From the NCBI RefSeq assembly GCF_029846635.1, contig NZ_JARVTG010000002.1:1095501-1159500 (forward strand): a DNA stretch of 64,000 nucleotides, written 5' to 3'. Numbering within the stretch: the stretch's first letter is position 1; every line of letters starts with the position of its first letter. A program made the translations under genes and the position numbers. Source of the stretch: Pokkaliibacter sp. MBI-7. Lineage in GTDB: Bacteria > Pseudomonadota > Gammaproteobacteria > Pseudomonadales > Balneatricaceae. The notes under the pieces were generated by a model, which did not search any database, was not told the origin of the DNA, and saw nothing but the letters and a program-made list of their open reading frames with translations. This document shows positions 17,755 through 26,535 of this stretch, one piece after another.

Positions 17755-18231
17755 TCATGCCTGCTGGCTCAAACAGCAGGCATGGCTTTGAATAGCGTTG
17801 ATGATGGCTTTCAGACCGTTCCCTCGGGATGGACTAAGATGACGCATCAGCCCCAGCTCTTCCATTTCCGCTTCGAGATGCAGCCCGCAGACCTGTGCGG
17901 CGCTGAGGCCGTTAACCTGTCCGAGCAGCAATGCAATCAGACCACTGATAATGCGCGCCTCGCTGTGCGCCCAGCACCAAAAACCGCCTTCTGGCGTAAT
18001 CCCCAATAGCAACCGCACTTCACTTTCACAGCCTTTGACAGAGCAAGAATACTCATACAGCTCTTCCGGCAACGCAGGCAAGTCGCGCCCGAGCCTCATC
18101 AATTCCCGGTAGCGCCCTTCCCACCCCTGAGCAGCATAGACACCGCCCAGCACGTCATCACGACTGGAAATGCTGATGGGATGCTGCTCCATGATGGTGA
18201 CCAGCTCGGGGAAAGTAATGACCTGCTGCAT
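17755..18231 (-). CDS. csdE: Cysteine desulfurase sulfur acceptor (SufE family)
   Basis: 158-residue SufE/CsdE protein that takes persulfide sulfur from CsdA and passes it on. The acceptor cysteine is in CSVKGCESEVRLLLG (second Cys, near residue 69), the position of CsdE Cys61 in E. coli; the C-terminal half includes RIISGLIALLLGQVNG. The ATG at 18231 follows CGGAG and lies two bases after the csdA stop, so translation is coupled. The csdA partner makes CsdE more likely than SufE; no suf operon genes are present. The last codons are embedded in a terminator hairpin. Confidence 0.9.
   Translation of the reverse strand: MQQVITFPELVTIMEQHPISISSRDDVLGGVYAAQGWEGRYRELMRLGRDLPALPEELYEYSCSVKGCESEVRLLLGITPEGGFWCWAHSEARIISGLIALLLGQVNGLSAAQVCGLHLEAEMEELGLMRHLSPSRGNGLKAIINAIQSHACCLSQQA
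17756..17784. terminator. Shared terminator overlapping the csdE 3' end
   Basis: Perfect 11-bp stem CATGCCTGCTG / CAGCAGGCATG with a 7-base loop. It begins inside the csdE stop codon and runs through its last nine codons, nine bases beyond the tcdA stop. No T tract follows. Confidence 0.6.
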
Positions 18232-18233
18232 CT

Positions 18234-19448
18234 TCAGAACTCCGTTACGGCCTTGCGCAAGGCATCGACAAAGCGCTCAACATCATCAAGGTTATTGTAG
18301 AAAGCCAAAGAAGCACGAATCGTACCTGACAGGCCCAGCGCCTCCATCATAGGCATCGCACAATGATGACCGACCCGGACGGCAATACCCTGCATATCCA
18401 TCAGAGTGCCTATGTCCTGCGGGTGCATTCCCTTCACCAGAAAGGACATGATACTGGTTCTCCCCTGACCACCGACCAGTTGAAAGCCGGGAATATCGGC
18501 ACAGAGACTCTCCATGCTGTTCAGCAGATAACGCTCATATTCCGCGGCCGCCTGACGATCCAGCGTCGACAGATAACGCAGTGCACTGGCCAGACCGATC
18601 GCACCAGCAATATGGGGAGTACCCGCTTCAAAACGCAGAGGAGGCAAGGTGAAGGTCGCGCCACGTTTAGAAACCTGCTCGATCATTTCTCCACCGCCCT
18701 GCCAGGGAGGCATGATTTCCAGTAACTCGTACTTACCATAAAGAACGCCGATACCACTCGGCCCGAACACCTTGTGCCCCGAAAACACATAAAAATCGCA
18801 ATCCAGCGCCTGTACATCCACATTGTCATGCGCCACTGCCTGAGAACCGTCAATCAGCACCCGCGCCCGATAGCGCTTGGCAGCTTCAATCACCCGCTCG
18901 ACAGGCATTGGCATACCCAGTGAGTTTGATACATGAGCCAGAGCAACCAGCTTGGTTCGCTCATTAAGCAATATGGAAAGCTCGGACAGATCCAGTTCGC
19001 CAGTAGGCAAGACAGGGATATAACGCAGGGTAAGCCCGCGCTCTTCAGCCAGTAACTGCCAGGGGACAATATTGCTGTGATGCTCACACTCACTGAGCAG
19101 AATTTCGTCACCCGGCTGAAGGAAACGGCGCCCGTAACTATTCGCTACAAGATTGATGGCCGCCGTCGCGCCACTGGTCCAGACAATTTCTTCACGACTG
19201 CGTGCGTTGAGAAAGTGCCTGACAGCCTCCCTCGCCTCTTCATAAGCCAGCGTTGCCTGCGTGGACAAGTGATGGGAAGCACGATGCACATTAGCATTCT
19301 GCTGCGCGTAATAGTGGTTGATGGTATCCAGAACACACTTGGGCTTCTGGCTGGTCGCGGCATTATCCAGATACACCCGACCTTCCAGAGTTTCGTTAAC
19401 GATCAACGGAAAGTCGCGGCGTACGGATTCAATATCAAAGATGGGCAT
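18234..19448 (-). CDS. csdA: Cysteine desulfurase (CsdA/SufS type, class II)
   Basis: Pyridoxal-phosphate enzyme that removes sulfur from cysteine as a persulfide. About 404 residues. N-terminus YLDNAATSQKP; PLP lysine in DFYVFSGHKVFGPSGIG; active-site cysteine in VRVGHHCAMPMM, typical of the SufS/CsdA class. The ATG at 19448 (MPIFDIESVRRDFPLI) matches family N-termini, though no strong ribosome binding site precedes it; a GTG six bases upstream is an alternative. Forms a two-gene operon with csdE. SufS is the alternative name, but context supports CsdA. Confidence 0.92.
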   Translation of the reverse strand: MPIFDIESVRRDFPLIVNETLEGRVYLDNAATSQKPKCVLDTINHYYAQQNANVHRASHHLSTQATLAYEEAREAVRHFLNARSREEIVWTSGATAAINLVANSYGRRFLQPGDEILLSECEHHSNIVPWQLLAEERGLTLRYIPVLPTGELDLSELSILLNERTKLVALAHVSNSLGMPMPVERVIEAAKRYRARVLIDGSQAVAHDNVDVQALDCDFYVFSGHKVFGPSGIGVLYGKYELLEIMPPWQGGGEMIEQVSKRGATFTLPPLRFEAGTPHIAGAIGLASALRYLSTLDRQAAAEYERYLLNSMESLCADIPGFQLVGGQGRTSIMSFLVKGMHPQDIGTLMDMQGIAVRVGHHCAMPMMEALGLSGTIRASLAFYNNLDDVERFVDALRKAVTEF

Positions 19449-19538
19449 GAGCACAGGGTATTTGAGAAAGGATGGCGCCAAGTATAGCCCAGACCACCAG
19501 CAATGCGCAGGGCAACGGCATCTAAACAGCAAGGTTGT

Positions 19539-19820
19539 TTATCGTGTGAGATCACTCTGGATAAGCGCCAGTTTCTGCCGCCGGGTCAGGCGCTTGATAG
19601 CTGCCTCCCTCTTGCTGGCCATGGAGCGGTCGGGTTGAAGCTCCACATAGACAAGACATTTGGGAGGGTGCGAACGAAGATACTTGGCACCCTTCCCCTG
19701 ACAGTGAGCTAACCAGCGCCGTAATAAGTGATTAGTGATGCCGGTATAGAGGCTTCCGTCAACAGCCTCTATGATGTAGACCCACCACAGCACCGCGGCT
19801 TCTGTAGACACTACTTCCAC
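19539..19820 (-). CDS. GIY-YIG nuclease superfamily protein
   Basis: 93-residue single-domain protein of the YhbQ-like UPF0213 group. It opens with WWVYIIEAVDGSLYTGITNHLLRR, carrying the Y-x-I and YTGIT pair of the GIY-YIG fold and its arginine, and contains SKREAAIKRLTRRQKLALI with the conserved glutamate. Such proteins are presumed nucleases, but their cellular role is largely undefined. The GTG at 19820 has GAGG nine bases upstream. It lies between ltaE and csdA on the same strand, 31 bases after ltaE, and could be cotranscribed with it. Confidence 0.88.
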   Translation of the reverse strand: MEVVSTEAAVLWWVYIIEAVDGSLYTGITNHLLRRWLAHCQGKGAKYLRSHPPKCLVYVELQPDRSMASKREAAIKRLTRRQKLALIQSDLTR

Positions 19821-19851
19821 CGCATATTGCCTCGTGTCAGGTGCGAACGGC

Positions 19852-20874
19852 TCATGCAGCCAGACTTGCCATCACTTCAGCGAAGCATTGCACCACATAG
19901 GGAACGTCCTCAGCATGCACGTCTAAATGAGTCACCAGTCGTGTTTTAGCAGCCGGGCTGATCAGAATATGCTTCTCTTTCAGCGCAGCAGCCACGACTT
20001 GAGGATCATGACGGTCAAAGCCGATGTAGAGAATGTTGGTTGCCACACCGTGCAAACTAACGCCCTCCAGCTCACCCAACCCTTCTGCAAGTTGCTGCGC
20101 ATGAGCATGGTCATCAGCCAGTCGAGTAACATGATGATCCAGCACATATTCCCCTGCAGCAGCCAGAATACCGGCCTGACGCATCCCGCCACCGAGCATT
20201 TTTCGCCAGTGTCTGGCTTCCTCGATGAAGTCTTTGCTACCAGATAGCACGGACCCGACAGGCGCCCCCAGGCCCTTCGACAGACAAAGGGAGACAGAGT
20301 CAAAGTATTTAGCGATATCGATCGCTTCACACTGGAGCGCAACAGCCGCATTCATCATCCGCGCGCCATCAAGATGCAGCCCTAGTTGACGGCGATCACA
20401 CAGCGCACGCGCCTGACTGAGATAGTCGAGCCCAATCACTTTGCCGCCGTGGGTGTTTTCCAGTGACAGCAGCCTGGAGCGGGCAAAGTGCAGATCCTTG
20501 GGCTTGATGACGGACTCGACTCGGTGCAGATCAAGTGAGCCGTCTACCTCCACCTGAACTGGCTGAGGCTGGATGCTGCCTAACACGGCCGCACCGCCCC
20601 CTTCGTATTTATAGGTGTGATAATCCTGCCCGACGATGTATTCGTCTCCACGCTGACAGTGACACAACAACGCAAGCAGGTTGCTCTGCACACCAGAAGC
20701 AACATACAACCCCTGCTCCTTGCCAAGCATGGCCGCCACCCTGGCTTCCAGACGAATGATGCTGGGATCTTCGCCGTACACATCATCGCCGACATCCGCT
20801 TTGGCCATTACCTGACGTACCACCTCGGTAGGACGCGTTACGGTATCGCTGCGTAAATCAATCATCCTGGGCAT
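19852..20874 (-). CDS. ltaE: Low-specificity L-threonine aldolase
   Basis: PLP enzyme that cleaves L-threonine or L-allo-threonine to glycine and acetaldehyde. 340 residues. MIDLRSDTVTRPT at the N-terminus, EDPSIIRLEARVA, a PLP-contacting NTHGGKVI region, HLDGARMMNAAVA, and the Schiff-base lysine in SVSLCLSKGLGAPVGSVL. GGAGCGG eight bases before the ATG at 20874 favours that start over the in-frame ATG at 20865. No regulatory element was recognised in the 200 bases upstream. Confidence 0.93.
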   Translation of the reverse strand: MPRMIDLRSDTVTRPTEVVRQVMAKADVGDDVYGEDPSIIRLEARVAAMLGKEQGLYVASGVQSNLLALLCHCQRGDEYIVGQDYHTYKYEGGGAAVLGSIQPQPVQVEVDGSLDLHRVESVIKPKDLHFARSRLLSLENTHGGKVIGLDYLSQARALCDRRQLGLHLDGARMMNAAVALQCEAIDIAKYFDSVSLCLSKGLGAPVGSVLSGSKDFIEEARHWRKMLGGGMRQAGILAAAGEYVLDHHVTRLADDHAHAQQLAEGLGELEGVSLHGVATNILYIGFDRHDPQVVAAALKEKHILISPAAKTRLVTHLDVHAEDVPYVVQCFAEVMASLAA

Positions 20875-21074
20875 TACACCGCTCCGTTATACAGTCATTT
20901 AAATCACAATATCTAAACGATACCGTTTAAATATTAAAATGCAAAGCCTTAAAATATGACAAGCTATTGCTGCTCCCACGCTTCAGGCGGGCTATGGAAG
21001 ATTTGGAGCAGGTGCGTCCTTATTCCACTCTGATCGTAAGCGCATGCTAAGGAGCGACGTCATCACTCGCGTAA

Positions 21075-21506
21075 CTAGCGAGCACTCTCTACAGCAAACT
21101 CTTTAACCATGTAATGACGCTTGCCCAGCTGAGGATAGGCATCCATGGTGTACACCACACGATACCCTTGTTTCTCATAGAATGGCTTGGCCTGGAAGTC
21201 GAGTGTATCAAGCATGGCAAAGCGGCATCCCCGCTGGATAGCCTCTTGCTCCAATGCTGCCAGCAACTTGCTGCCATATCCCTGACCACGTGTATCTTCG
21301 GCCAGCCAGAAATATTCGATCATCAGCCAGTTGCCAAATGTCCTGCCCGTTAACCCACCCTGGCGTACGCCGTCATCGTCATCAACAAAAACCGCCACCG
21401 GAAAACTCTGACTGACTTCAAAACGCGCACGATTAAAATCAATCAGGCGCTGATGGACCCACTCGCGGTCTTCTTCCGTAGGAGTGGACTCCACATGGAT
21501 AAACAT
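21075..21506 (-). CDS. GNAT family N-acetyltransferase
   Basis: 143-residue acetyl-CoA-dependent acetyltransferase. The acetyl-CoA pyrophosphate loop RGQGYGSKLLAALEQEA (motif A) is near residue 75; motif B is FAMLDTLDFQAKPFYEKQGY. The acceptor cannot be predicted; proteins with the FYEKQGYRVV tail often act on small molecules or antibiotics, but this one has no marker of a resistance enzyme. The start at 21506 is supported by GAGGTACG; an upstream start at 21524 is possible. It lies 26 bases downstream of the marR stop on the same strand, so cotranscription is likely. Confidence 0.87.
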   Translation of the reverse strand: MFIHVESTPTEEDREWVHQRLIDFNRARFEVSQSFPVAVFVDDDDGVRQGGLTGRTFGNWLMIEYFWLAEDTRGQGYGSKLLAALEQEAIQRGCRFAMLDTLDFQAKPFYEKQGYRVVYTMDAYPQLGKRHYMVKEFAVESAR

Positions 21507-21532
21507 AGAACGTACCTCAAACAACTTACTTA

Positions 21533-22045
21533 TTACTTACTGCAGTGCGGATCACTGCCTTCAAGCGCTATTAACCATTTACGCAGCAATGCAGCCAGCT
21601 GTGACTGCTCTTCGTCAGACAAGCCTGATAGTAGGGTTCGCTGTGTACTTACATGACTCAGCAGCACCTCATCAATCAGCTCGATACCTGAGCCGGTCAG
21701 CCTGACCAGCAAGCTACGCCGGTCAGAAGGATCCATCGTACGCTCGACCAACCCGGCTCTCTCCAGCTTATCCAGACGATTAGTCATGGCTCCGGAGGTC
21801 AGCAGTGCGCTTTTAAAGAGTGCTGTTGGTGTGAGCTGATATGGCACACCACTGCGACGGAGTGTCGCGAGCACATCAAACTCACCGGGGTGCAGTTGAT
21901 AGCGGCCATGGTTATCTTTGACTGTCCTGTCTGACAAGGCCGATATACGTGAGATACGCCCGAGAATGCCCATTGATGCAACATTGACGTCAGGACGCTC
22001 TTCAGCCCACTGCGCCAGAATGGCGTCAATATGATCTTCCTGCAT
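21533..22045 (-). CDS. MarR family transcriptional regulator
   Basis: 170-residue winged helix-turn-helix regulator. The DNA-binding domain spans about residues 55-125, with FDVLATLRRSGVPYQLTPTAL, LLTSGAMTNRLDKLERAGLV and the wing ERTMDPSDRRSLLVRLT. It probably controls the divergent DMT transporter at 22131 and itself: two matching inverted repeats (22050-22081) lie directly upstream of its ATG. A GAAGA site precedes the ATG at 22045; the open frame extends to 22156, but that part overlaps the neighbour's promoter region. The ligand is unknown. Followed by a GNAT enzyme on the same strand. Confidence 0.88.
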   Translation of the reverse strand: MQEDHIDAILAQWAEERPDVNVASMGILGRISRISALSDRTVKDNHGRYQLHPGEFDVLATLRRSGVPYQLTPTALFKSALLTSGAMTNRLDKLERAGLVERTMDPSDRRSLLVRLTGSGIELIDEVLLSHVSTQRTLLSGLSDEEQSQLAALLRKWLIALEGSDPHCSK

Positions 22046-22049
22046 ATTT

Positions 22050-22081
22050 ATCTTCACATTAAGATTCTTGATAAAAAGAAT
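22050..22081. promoter_or_regulatory. Paired MarR-type operators between marR and the DMT transporter gene
   Basis: Two inverted repeats share the pattern TCTT-N6-AAGA: ATCTTCACATTAAGAT (22050-22065) and ATTCTTGATAAAAAGAAT (22064-22081). Their centres are 15 bases apart. Their position between divergent genes suits autoregulation and control of the transporter. Confidence 0.6.
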
Positions 22082-22130
22082 ATCTGCCGTTAGCATTCGC
22101 CTCAACGCTAAGATTATTAACCTGCAGACA

Positions 22131-23030
22131 ATGAACGCTATTCTACTCGCAGCCATGGCCCCTGTTCTATGGGGAACGACCTACCTCGTTGCTCAACATC
22201 TGATGCCCGCCGATATGCCCTTGTGGACAGCTACTCTCAGGGCACTACCCATCGGTTTACTGATGCTACTGACAGCACGCATTCCTTCAGCGAAATGGCT
22301 GCTGCGAATTATGGCTGCTGGCGTGCTCAACGTCGGGCTGTTTTTTGCCCTGCTTTTTATTGCAACCTACCGCCTGCCCGGGGGCATTGCTGCCACACTG
22401 GGCGCAACCATGCCCGTACAAGCCATCATGCTGATGTGGATCGCCAAAGGGCAGCAGCCTCGCCCTGTCCAGTTGATTATTGCGCTGCTGGCCATCCCTG
22501 GTATCGGTTTGCTGGTGCTTGCACCGACCACACACCTTGACCCTGTCGGCCTTGTTGCTGCCCTGCTGTCCTGTTCTTCACTGGCGCTGGGCACATTCCT
22601 GAGTAAAGAGTGGGGAAAACCCAGTGATATGGGCGTACACACCTACACAGGTCTGCAATTGACGGGAGGGGGTGTGGTCCTGCTGATCATGGCATTGGTA
22701 TTTGAGGGCCAGCCTCCGACCTTTACCTCATCGGTCACTCTTGGTGCACTGTGGCTTGCAGTGATGAACACGGGGCTCGCCTATTTCATCTGGTTCAGTC
22801 AGATAACCAGGCTAACGACCACTCAACTGGCGTTTCTTGGCTTGATGAGCCCAGTAACTGCCGTCACGCTGGGCCAGATACTAGCGGGCGAAGTATTCAG
22901 CCCTGTTCAATGGTGTGGCATGACACTGGTCCTTTTGAGCCTGCTTGGACATCAGTTTCTGACACTTCGGATCAAGCCTCAGCCCCACCAGTCTACAGCC
23001 AATGTTTCAGCAGAATTAATAAAAGACTGA
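22131..23030 (+). CDS. EamA/DMT family transporter, probable exporter
   Basis: About 299 residues with ten membrane helices, beginning MNAILLAAMAPVLWGTTYLV, with EamA repeats and an internal TTQLAFLGLMSPVTAVTLGQ motif. Divergent from a MarR regulator with paired operator-like repeats between them, so expression is likely induced by a compound it exports; the compound is unknown. ATG 22131 is placed directly before the first helix; the reading frame is open back to 22068, but that stretch overlaps the operators. It differs clearly from the other EamA protein at 15771. Confidence 0.87.
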   Translation: MNAILLAAMAPVLWGTTYLVAQHLMPADMPLWTATLRALPIGLLMLLTARIPSAKWLLRIMAAGVLNVGLFFALLFIATYRLPGGIAATLGATMPVQAIMLMWIAKGQQPRPVQLIIALLAIPGIGLLVLAPTTHLDPVGLVAALLSCSSLALGTFLSKEWGKPSDMGVHTYTGLQLTGGGVVLLIMALVFEGQPPTFTSSVTLGALWLAVMNTGLAYFIWFSQITRLTTTQLAFLGLMSPVTAVTLGQILAGEVFSPVQWCGMTLVLLSLLGHQFLTLRIKPQPHQSTANVSAELIKD

Positions 23031-23049
23031 CGAAACCCTCCGAGCAAAA

Positions 23050-23916
23050 TCAGTTTTCCAGATCAAACTCAGGCAGAGGACGATCACCCTGCTCCGAACG
23101 CGCCCAGGTCAGGTTGTGCGGATCAAACCCTTGCTCTATGGCGGGCTTCACTACTCTGAAGTAAGGCGAAACGTCAAAATCCCGCGGCACATAAAGACTG
23201 GGATCCCGTCGGTGAAGCACCTCCTCGGTTCTTACCCTGCCGCGTTTGTCCTGCCAGGTAATCTTGGAGACACGTGGCAGGATGGGATAATTCATGCTCT
23301 GGAATGCCTGAGCAATCAGGGACGAGCAAATGGCCTTGGTGGGGTCGCCACTGCCCAGCTGCAGAAAATATCGCCGCCAGTAAGTCGGGATAGGAGGGAC
23401 GGTGACCAGATAACGTGCCAGATCGAAAATATTCTTCAGATCGTAGTGCTGGCCTATTCTGCTGCGGGCAAAACGCACCACTTCATCGACCTCTTCAGCG
23501 CTCAACCCCACTGGCCGACATATTCGTGTGTGCAGATGCGAGTACATGCTCAGCGGCACTACCCTGACCCCCTCCAGTACATCAGCCTCGATCAACACAG
23601 GCAACTCGCCGGAGTAATCAGCGGATGTGGAGGCACTGTGGATGGTGGCGGCTTCCTCCTTGCCAATATAAAGCGCGGCATGCGACCACGTAGACTGCGT
23701 CAGATACTTGATGGTGGTGCTGATTCTGCTGGTACCTTCTACCAGTAGCACATCACCCTTACGCAATGTCTTACGCAGTAACTCAGGACGACTAGTGGCA
23801 ATATTGACTGTTTCATCACGGGGTTTGGACAAGTACCTCGCCAGCCAATAGCCGATTCGCTCGGAAATAAACATAGGTCTACTCTGCTTGCTATCTTTAT
23901 TATGAGTACCATTCAT
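23050..23916 (-). CDS. YiiX/YebB-like permuted papain-fold (NlpC/P60-related) cysteine hydrolase
   Basis: About 288 residues. The circularly permuted papain-like fold shows its histidine first (STWSHAALYIG, near residue 95) and its nucleophilic cysteine later (TKAICSSLIAQAFQSM, near 205). Between them, RSRIGQHYDLKNIFDLARYL matches the YiiX/YaeF group. Family members are thought to cleave amide or thioester bonds in lipids or peptides, but biological substrates are mostly unknown. No signal peptide is seen. The start is uncertain: ATG 23916, ATG 23874 and a TTG at 23934 are all in frame, with no clear ribosome binding site. Divergent from the ABC exporter gene. Confidence 0.8.
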   Translation of the reverse strand: MNGTHNKDSKQSRPMFISERIGYWLARYLSKPRDETVNIATSRPELLRKTLRKGDVLLVEGTSRISTTIKYLTQSTWSHAALYIGKEEAATIHSASTSADYSGELPVLIEADVLEGVRVVPLSMYSHLHTRICRPVGLSAEEVDEVVRFARSRIGQHYDLKNIFDLARYLVTVPPIPTYWRRYFLQLGSGDPTKAICSSLIAQAFQSMNYPILPRVSKITWQDKRGRVRTEEVLHRRDPSLYVPRDFDVSPYFRVVKPAIEQGFDPHNLTWARSEQGDRPLPEFDLEN

Positions 23917-23951
23917 AGCATAGGCGCTATTCAATCAATCAACTATGCCTG

Positions 23952-25811
23952 ATGGGTGCATCACTCCTCAGCTATTCACGACACTTTCCCATGCGTTCAC
24001 GACACAACTTTTCTGATAATGAAGATGTAGCTTTCAGCCTTCGGGCAATGAAAAAGCTCTGGCCCTACCTTATGCGCTTCAAGGGCCGTATTGCTTTGGC
24101 GCTGACCTGCCTTATTGCCGCCAAGCTGGCCAGTGTGTACATGCCTTTCGTGCTCAAGCATGTCGTTGACGCCCTTGCCGAGAACACTTCCCAGCCTGAC
24201 CTGGCCTATTTTCCACTGGGCCTTTTGCTTGCTTACGGCCTGGTACGACTGGCCAACACCTTGTTTGGTGAAGTAAGGGATGTGCTTTTCGGCCGTGTGA
24301 CTGAACAAGCGATGCACCAGATAGGTCTGGATGTATTCAAACATCTCCATAACCTTGATCTTGGCTTTCATCTCAGTCGCAGCACAGGGGCACTTTCGCG
24401 TGATATTGAGCGAGGCACATCGGGTATTAGCTTTGTCATGCGCTTTATGGTCTTCAATATTTTGCCGACCCTGTTCGAGATCGCCATGGTGACAGGCGTA
24501 CTGCTGTTGCATTATCAAACCAGTTTCGCCCTGATCACACTGGCTGCCGTAGTTGCCTATATCAGCTTCTCGGTCATGGCTACACACTGGCGTACACAGT
24601 ATCTTCGTGCAGCCAACAAAGCAGACTCAGAGTCCAATGCCCGGGCCGTTGACAGCCTGCTGAACTATGAGACGGTGAAGTACTTTACCAATGAAGAGTA
24701 CGAAACACGTCACTATGACCTCGATCTGCAGCGCTGGGAAACAGCCCGACGGCAGAACCGCCTGTCACTGTTTGTTCTGAATGGTGGTCAGGCGCTCATC
24801 GTTGCCATTGCAATGACATCAATGTTGTTGCTCGCCGCCAACTATGTACGACAGGGTGCGATGACCATCGGCGATTTTGTCCTGATCAATGCATTTATGA
24901 TGCAGCTGTTTCTTCCCCTCAATCTGCTGGGATTTGTCTACAGGGAAATGCGTGGCGCGATGGTCAACATAGAACGTATGTTTGACCTGCTCGATCAACG
25001 CCCCGCCATTATGGACAAACCGATGGCCAAGCCTCTCGCTGTACAGGCCGGCACCGTGGAGTTCAGAAATGTTGAGTTTGCCTATACCGCAGAGCGAAGC
25101 ATTCTGCAGAACATAAGCTTTACTCTTCAGGCGGGTAAAAAGTTAGCTGTCGTTGGTAGCAGCGGCTCCGGCAAATCAACCCTTGTGCGACTGCTGTTTC
25201 GCTTTTATGACGTCACCGCCGGGGCCATCTTGATAGATGGTCAGGACATTAGAGAAGTGACACAACACAGTCTGCGAGGCGCCATTGGCATCGTGCCACA
25301 GGATACAGTGCTATTTAATGCCAGCATCAAAGACAATATTCGCTATGGCAACACAGAGGCCAGTGATGCTGAAATAATGGAAGCGGTGCGTTTAGCCCAT
25401 CTACAGCACTTCATTCAGCAACTTCCTCTGGGTTTGGACACATTGGTGGGTGAACGGGGGCTTAAGCTGAGTGGTGGTGAAAAACAGCGCATTGCTATTG
25501 CTCGCGCAATTCTCAAGCGGCCATCCATTCTGGTTTTTGATGAAGCCACCTCATCCCTCGATAGCCATTCAGAGCAAAGCATCATGCAGGCACTGCGTGA
25601 AATATCTGCTGGCATCACCAGCCTGGCCATCGCTCATAGACTTTCAACCATCGCCGACGCCGATCTGATTGTAGTGATGGAAAATGGCAGCCTAGTTGAA
25701 CAGGGCACACATAACGAGCTGCTTTCCCGCAAAGGACGCTATGCGGGGTTGTGGCAGGCTCAGAAGGAGAACAACAGAGAAAGTGCACCGCAGGTTGAGA
25801 CTATCAATTAA
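23952..25811 (+). CDS. Atm1-like ABC exporter (fused membrane and ATPase domains)
   Basis: Half-transporter of the ABCB7/Atm1 heavy-metal and glutathione-persulfide exporter type. About six membrane helices lie in residues 35-350, including SLRAMKKLWPYLMRFKGRIA and LNYETVKYFTNEEYE, the latter highly typical of Atm1-like proteins. The ATPase has Walker A VVGSSGSGKSTL, Q-loop PQDTVLFNASIKDNIRYG, signature LSGGEKQRIAIARAIL, Walker B ILVFDEATSSLDS and H-loop IAHRLSTI. In mitochondria and bacteria such proteins export glutathione-linked sulfur or metals. ATG 23952 gives 619 residues and ATG 23991 gives 606; neither has a clear ribosome binding site. Confidence 0.88.
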   Translation: MGASLLSYSRHFPMRSRHNFSDNEDVAFSLRAMKKLWPYLMRFKGRIALALTCLIAAKLASVYMPFVLKHVVDALAENTSQPDLAYFPLGLLLAYGLVRLANTLFGEVRDVLFGRVTEQAMHQIGLDVFKHLHNLDLGFHLSRSTGALSRDIERGTSGISFVMRFMVFNILPTLFEIAMVTGVLLLHYQTSFALITLAAVVAYISFSVMATHWRTQYLRAANKADSESNARAVDSLLNYETVKYFTNEEYETRHYDLDLQRWETARRQNRLSLFVLNGGQALIVAIAMTSMLLLAANYVRQGAMTIGDFVLINAFMMQLFLPLNLLGFVYREMRGAMVNIERMFDLLDQRPAIMDKPMAKPLAVQAGTVEFRNVEFAYTAERSILQNISFTLQAGKKLAVVGSSGSGKSTLVRLLFRFYDVTAGAILIDGQDIREVTQHSLRGAIGIVPQDTVLFNASIKDNIRYGNTEASDAEIMEAVRLAHLQHFIQQLPLGLDTLVGERGLKLSGGEKQRIAIARAILKRPSILVFDEATSSLDSHSEQSIMQALREISAGITSLAIAHRLSTIADADLIVVMENGSLVEQGTHNELLSRKGRYAGLWQAQKENNRESAPQVETIN

Positions 25812-25832
25812 GACAACTCCAGATGAAGCACT

Positions 25833-25855
25833 GCTGCTGGTAGCGCCCCAGCAGC
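25833..25855. terminator. Hairpin between the convergent ABC exporter and HlyU-family genes
   Basis: Perfect 8-bp stem GCTGCTGG / CCAGCAGC with a 7-base loop in a 63-base gap between two stop codons. No T tract, so moderate support as a bidirectional terminator. Confidence 0.5.
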
Positions 25856-25874
25856 GGGCAACAATCATCGATCA

Positions 25875-26171
25875 TCAGCTAAATACGCGCTCGCCCTGCT
25901 CGTCGATGGTCCGTTTTGCTTTGCTTATGCTCAATTCGATGCAGTCATCGCGACTGCTCATCTGATCTGAACGCAACAACTGATATTGTCTGGATTCACC
26001 ATCGACTTCCTTACAAATCAGAGCGCCCACACCATATTGGCCACCGATTTTGCGAGGCTGAGGGATAATTTGAAACCCTTTGTATTCTACTGCATCAGCT
26101 GTGCTTTCCTGCTCCGCTTCTGCACTGCCACCGCCTTGAAATAATTTACCAATTAGCGAAAACAATCCCAT
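25875..26171 (-). CDS. HlyU family protein
   Basis: 98 residues: a short hydrophobic start (MGLFSLIGKLFQGGG), an acidic linker, then the HlyU-family core EYKGFQIIPQPRKIGGQYGVG...ICKEVDG. The family is named after Vibrio HlyU, but this Pfam group (PF10115) is distinct from the ArsR-like HlyU regulator and shows no helix-turn-helix here, so a direct DNA-binding role should not be assumed. GGAG lies nine bases before the ATG. It sits divergently from the PA2779/PA2778 pair. Confidence 0.75.
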   Translation of the reverse strand: MGLFSLIGKLFQGGGSAEAEQESTADAVEYKGFQIIPQPRKIGGQYGVGALICKEVDGESRQYQLLRSDQMSSRDDCIELSISKAKRTIDEQGERVFS

Positions 26172-26535
26172 TACAGCTCTCCACCTAGCGACAAAAACAC
26201 ATCAGCGTGCACTCTAGCACAATTACTGTCTGATCAAGCAAAACGCCCATTTTCAGCAATGACTTATGTAAATCAGCCACTTGATCACCAAGAATATGTC
26301 AGCCTGGAGGATTTTTCCCGGCACAAGCTCCCACCGCAACCAATCGCTAATGATCTTTGTTCGCATAGATGACTTTTCACTTCGAACAGCATGCATGATT
26401 GCTCTCGCACCCTCTGAAAAACAGTTCTTCGAGTTAAGCCGGTGGTTTACCTATGTTGCCCTCATCGAGAGGTACGGCATAATACGCGCTGCGGTCGGTA
26501 AAAGTGTGATAATCCAAGCAGTAGAGGGAGACAAC
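26172..26535. other. Intergenic region upstream of the PA2779-like gene
   Basis: 364 bases between divergent genes. The frame of the downstream gene stays open back to 26281 (TTG), but that stretch has no ribosome binding site and would bury the signal peptide, so I treat it as non-coding. It holds the candidate promoter at 26456-26483; otherwise I see nothing recognisable. Confidence 0.5.
26456..26483 (+). promoter_or_regulatory. Candidate promoter of the PA2779/PA2778-like pair
   Basis: TTGCCC (-35, 26456-26461) and CATAAT (-10, 26478-26483) are 16 bases apart and about 50 bases upstream of the ATG at 26536. Confidence 0.4.

Noticed and set aside
26281..26535. Upstream extension of the PA2779-like gene
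   Set aside because: It would start at TTG with no ribosome binding site and place 85 residues before a clear signal peptide.
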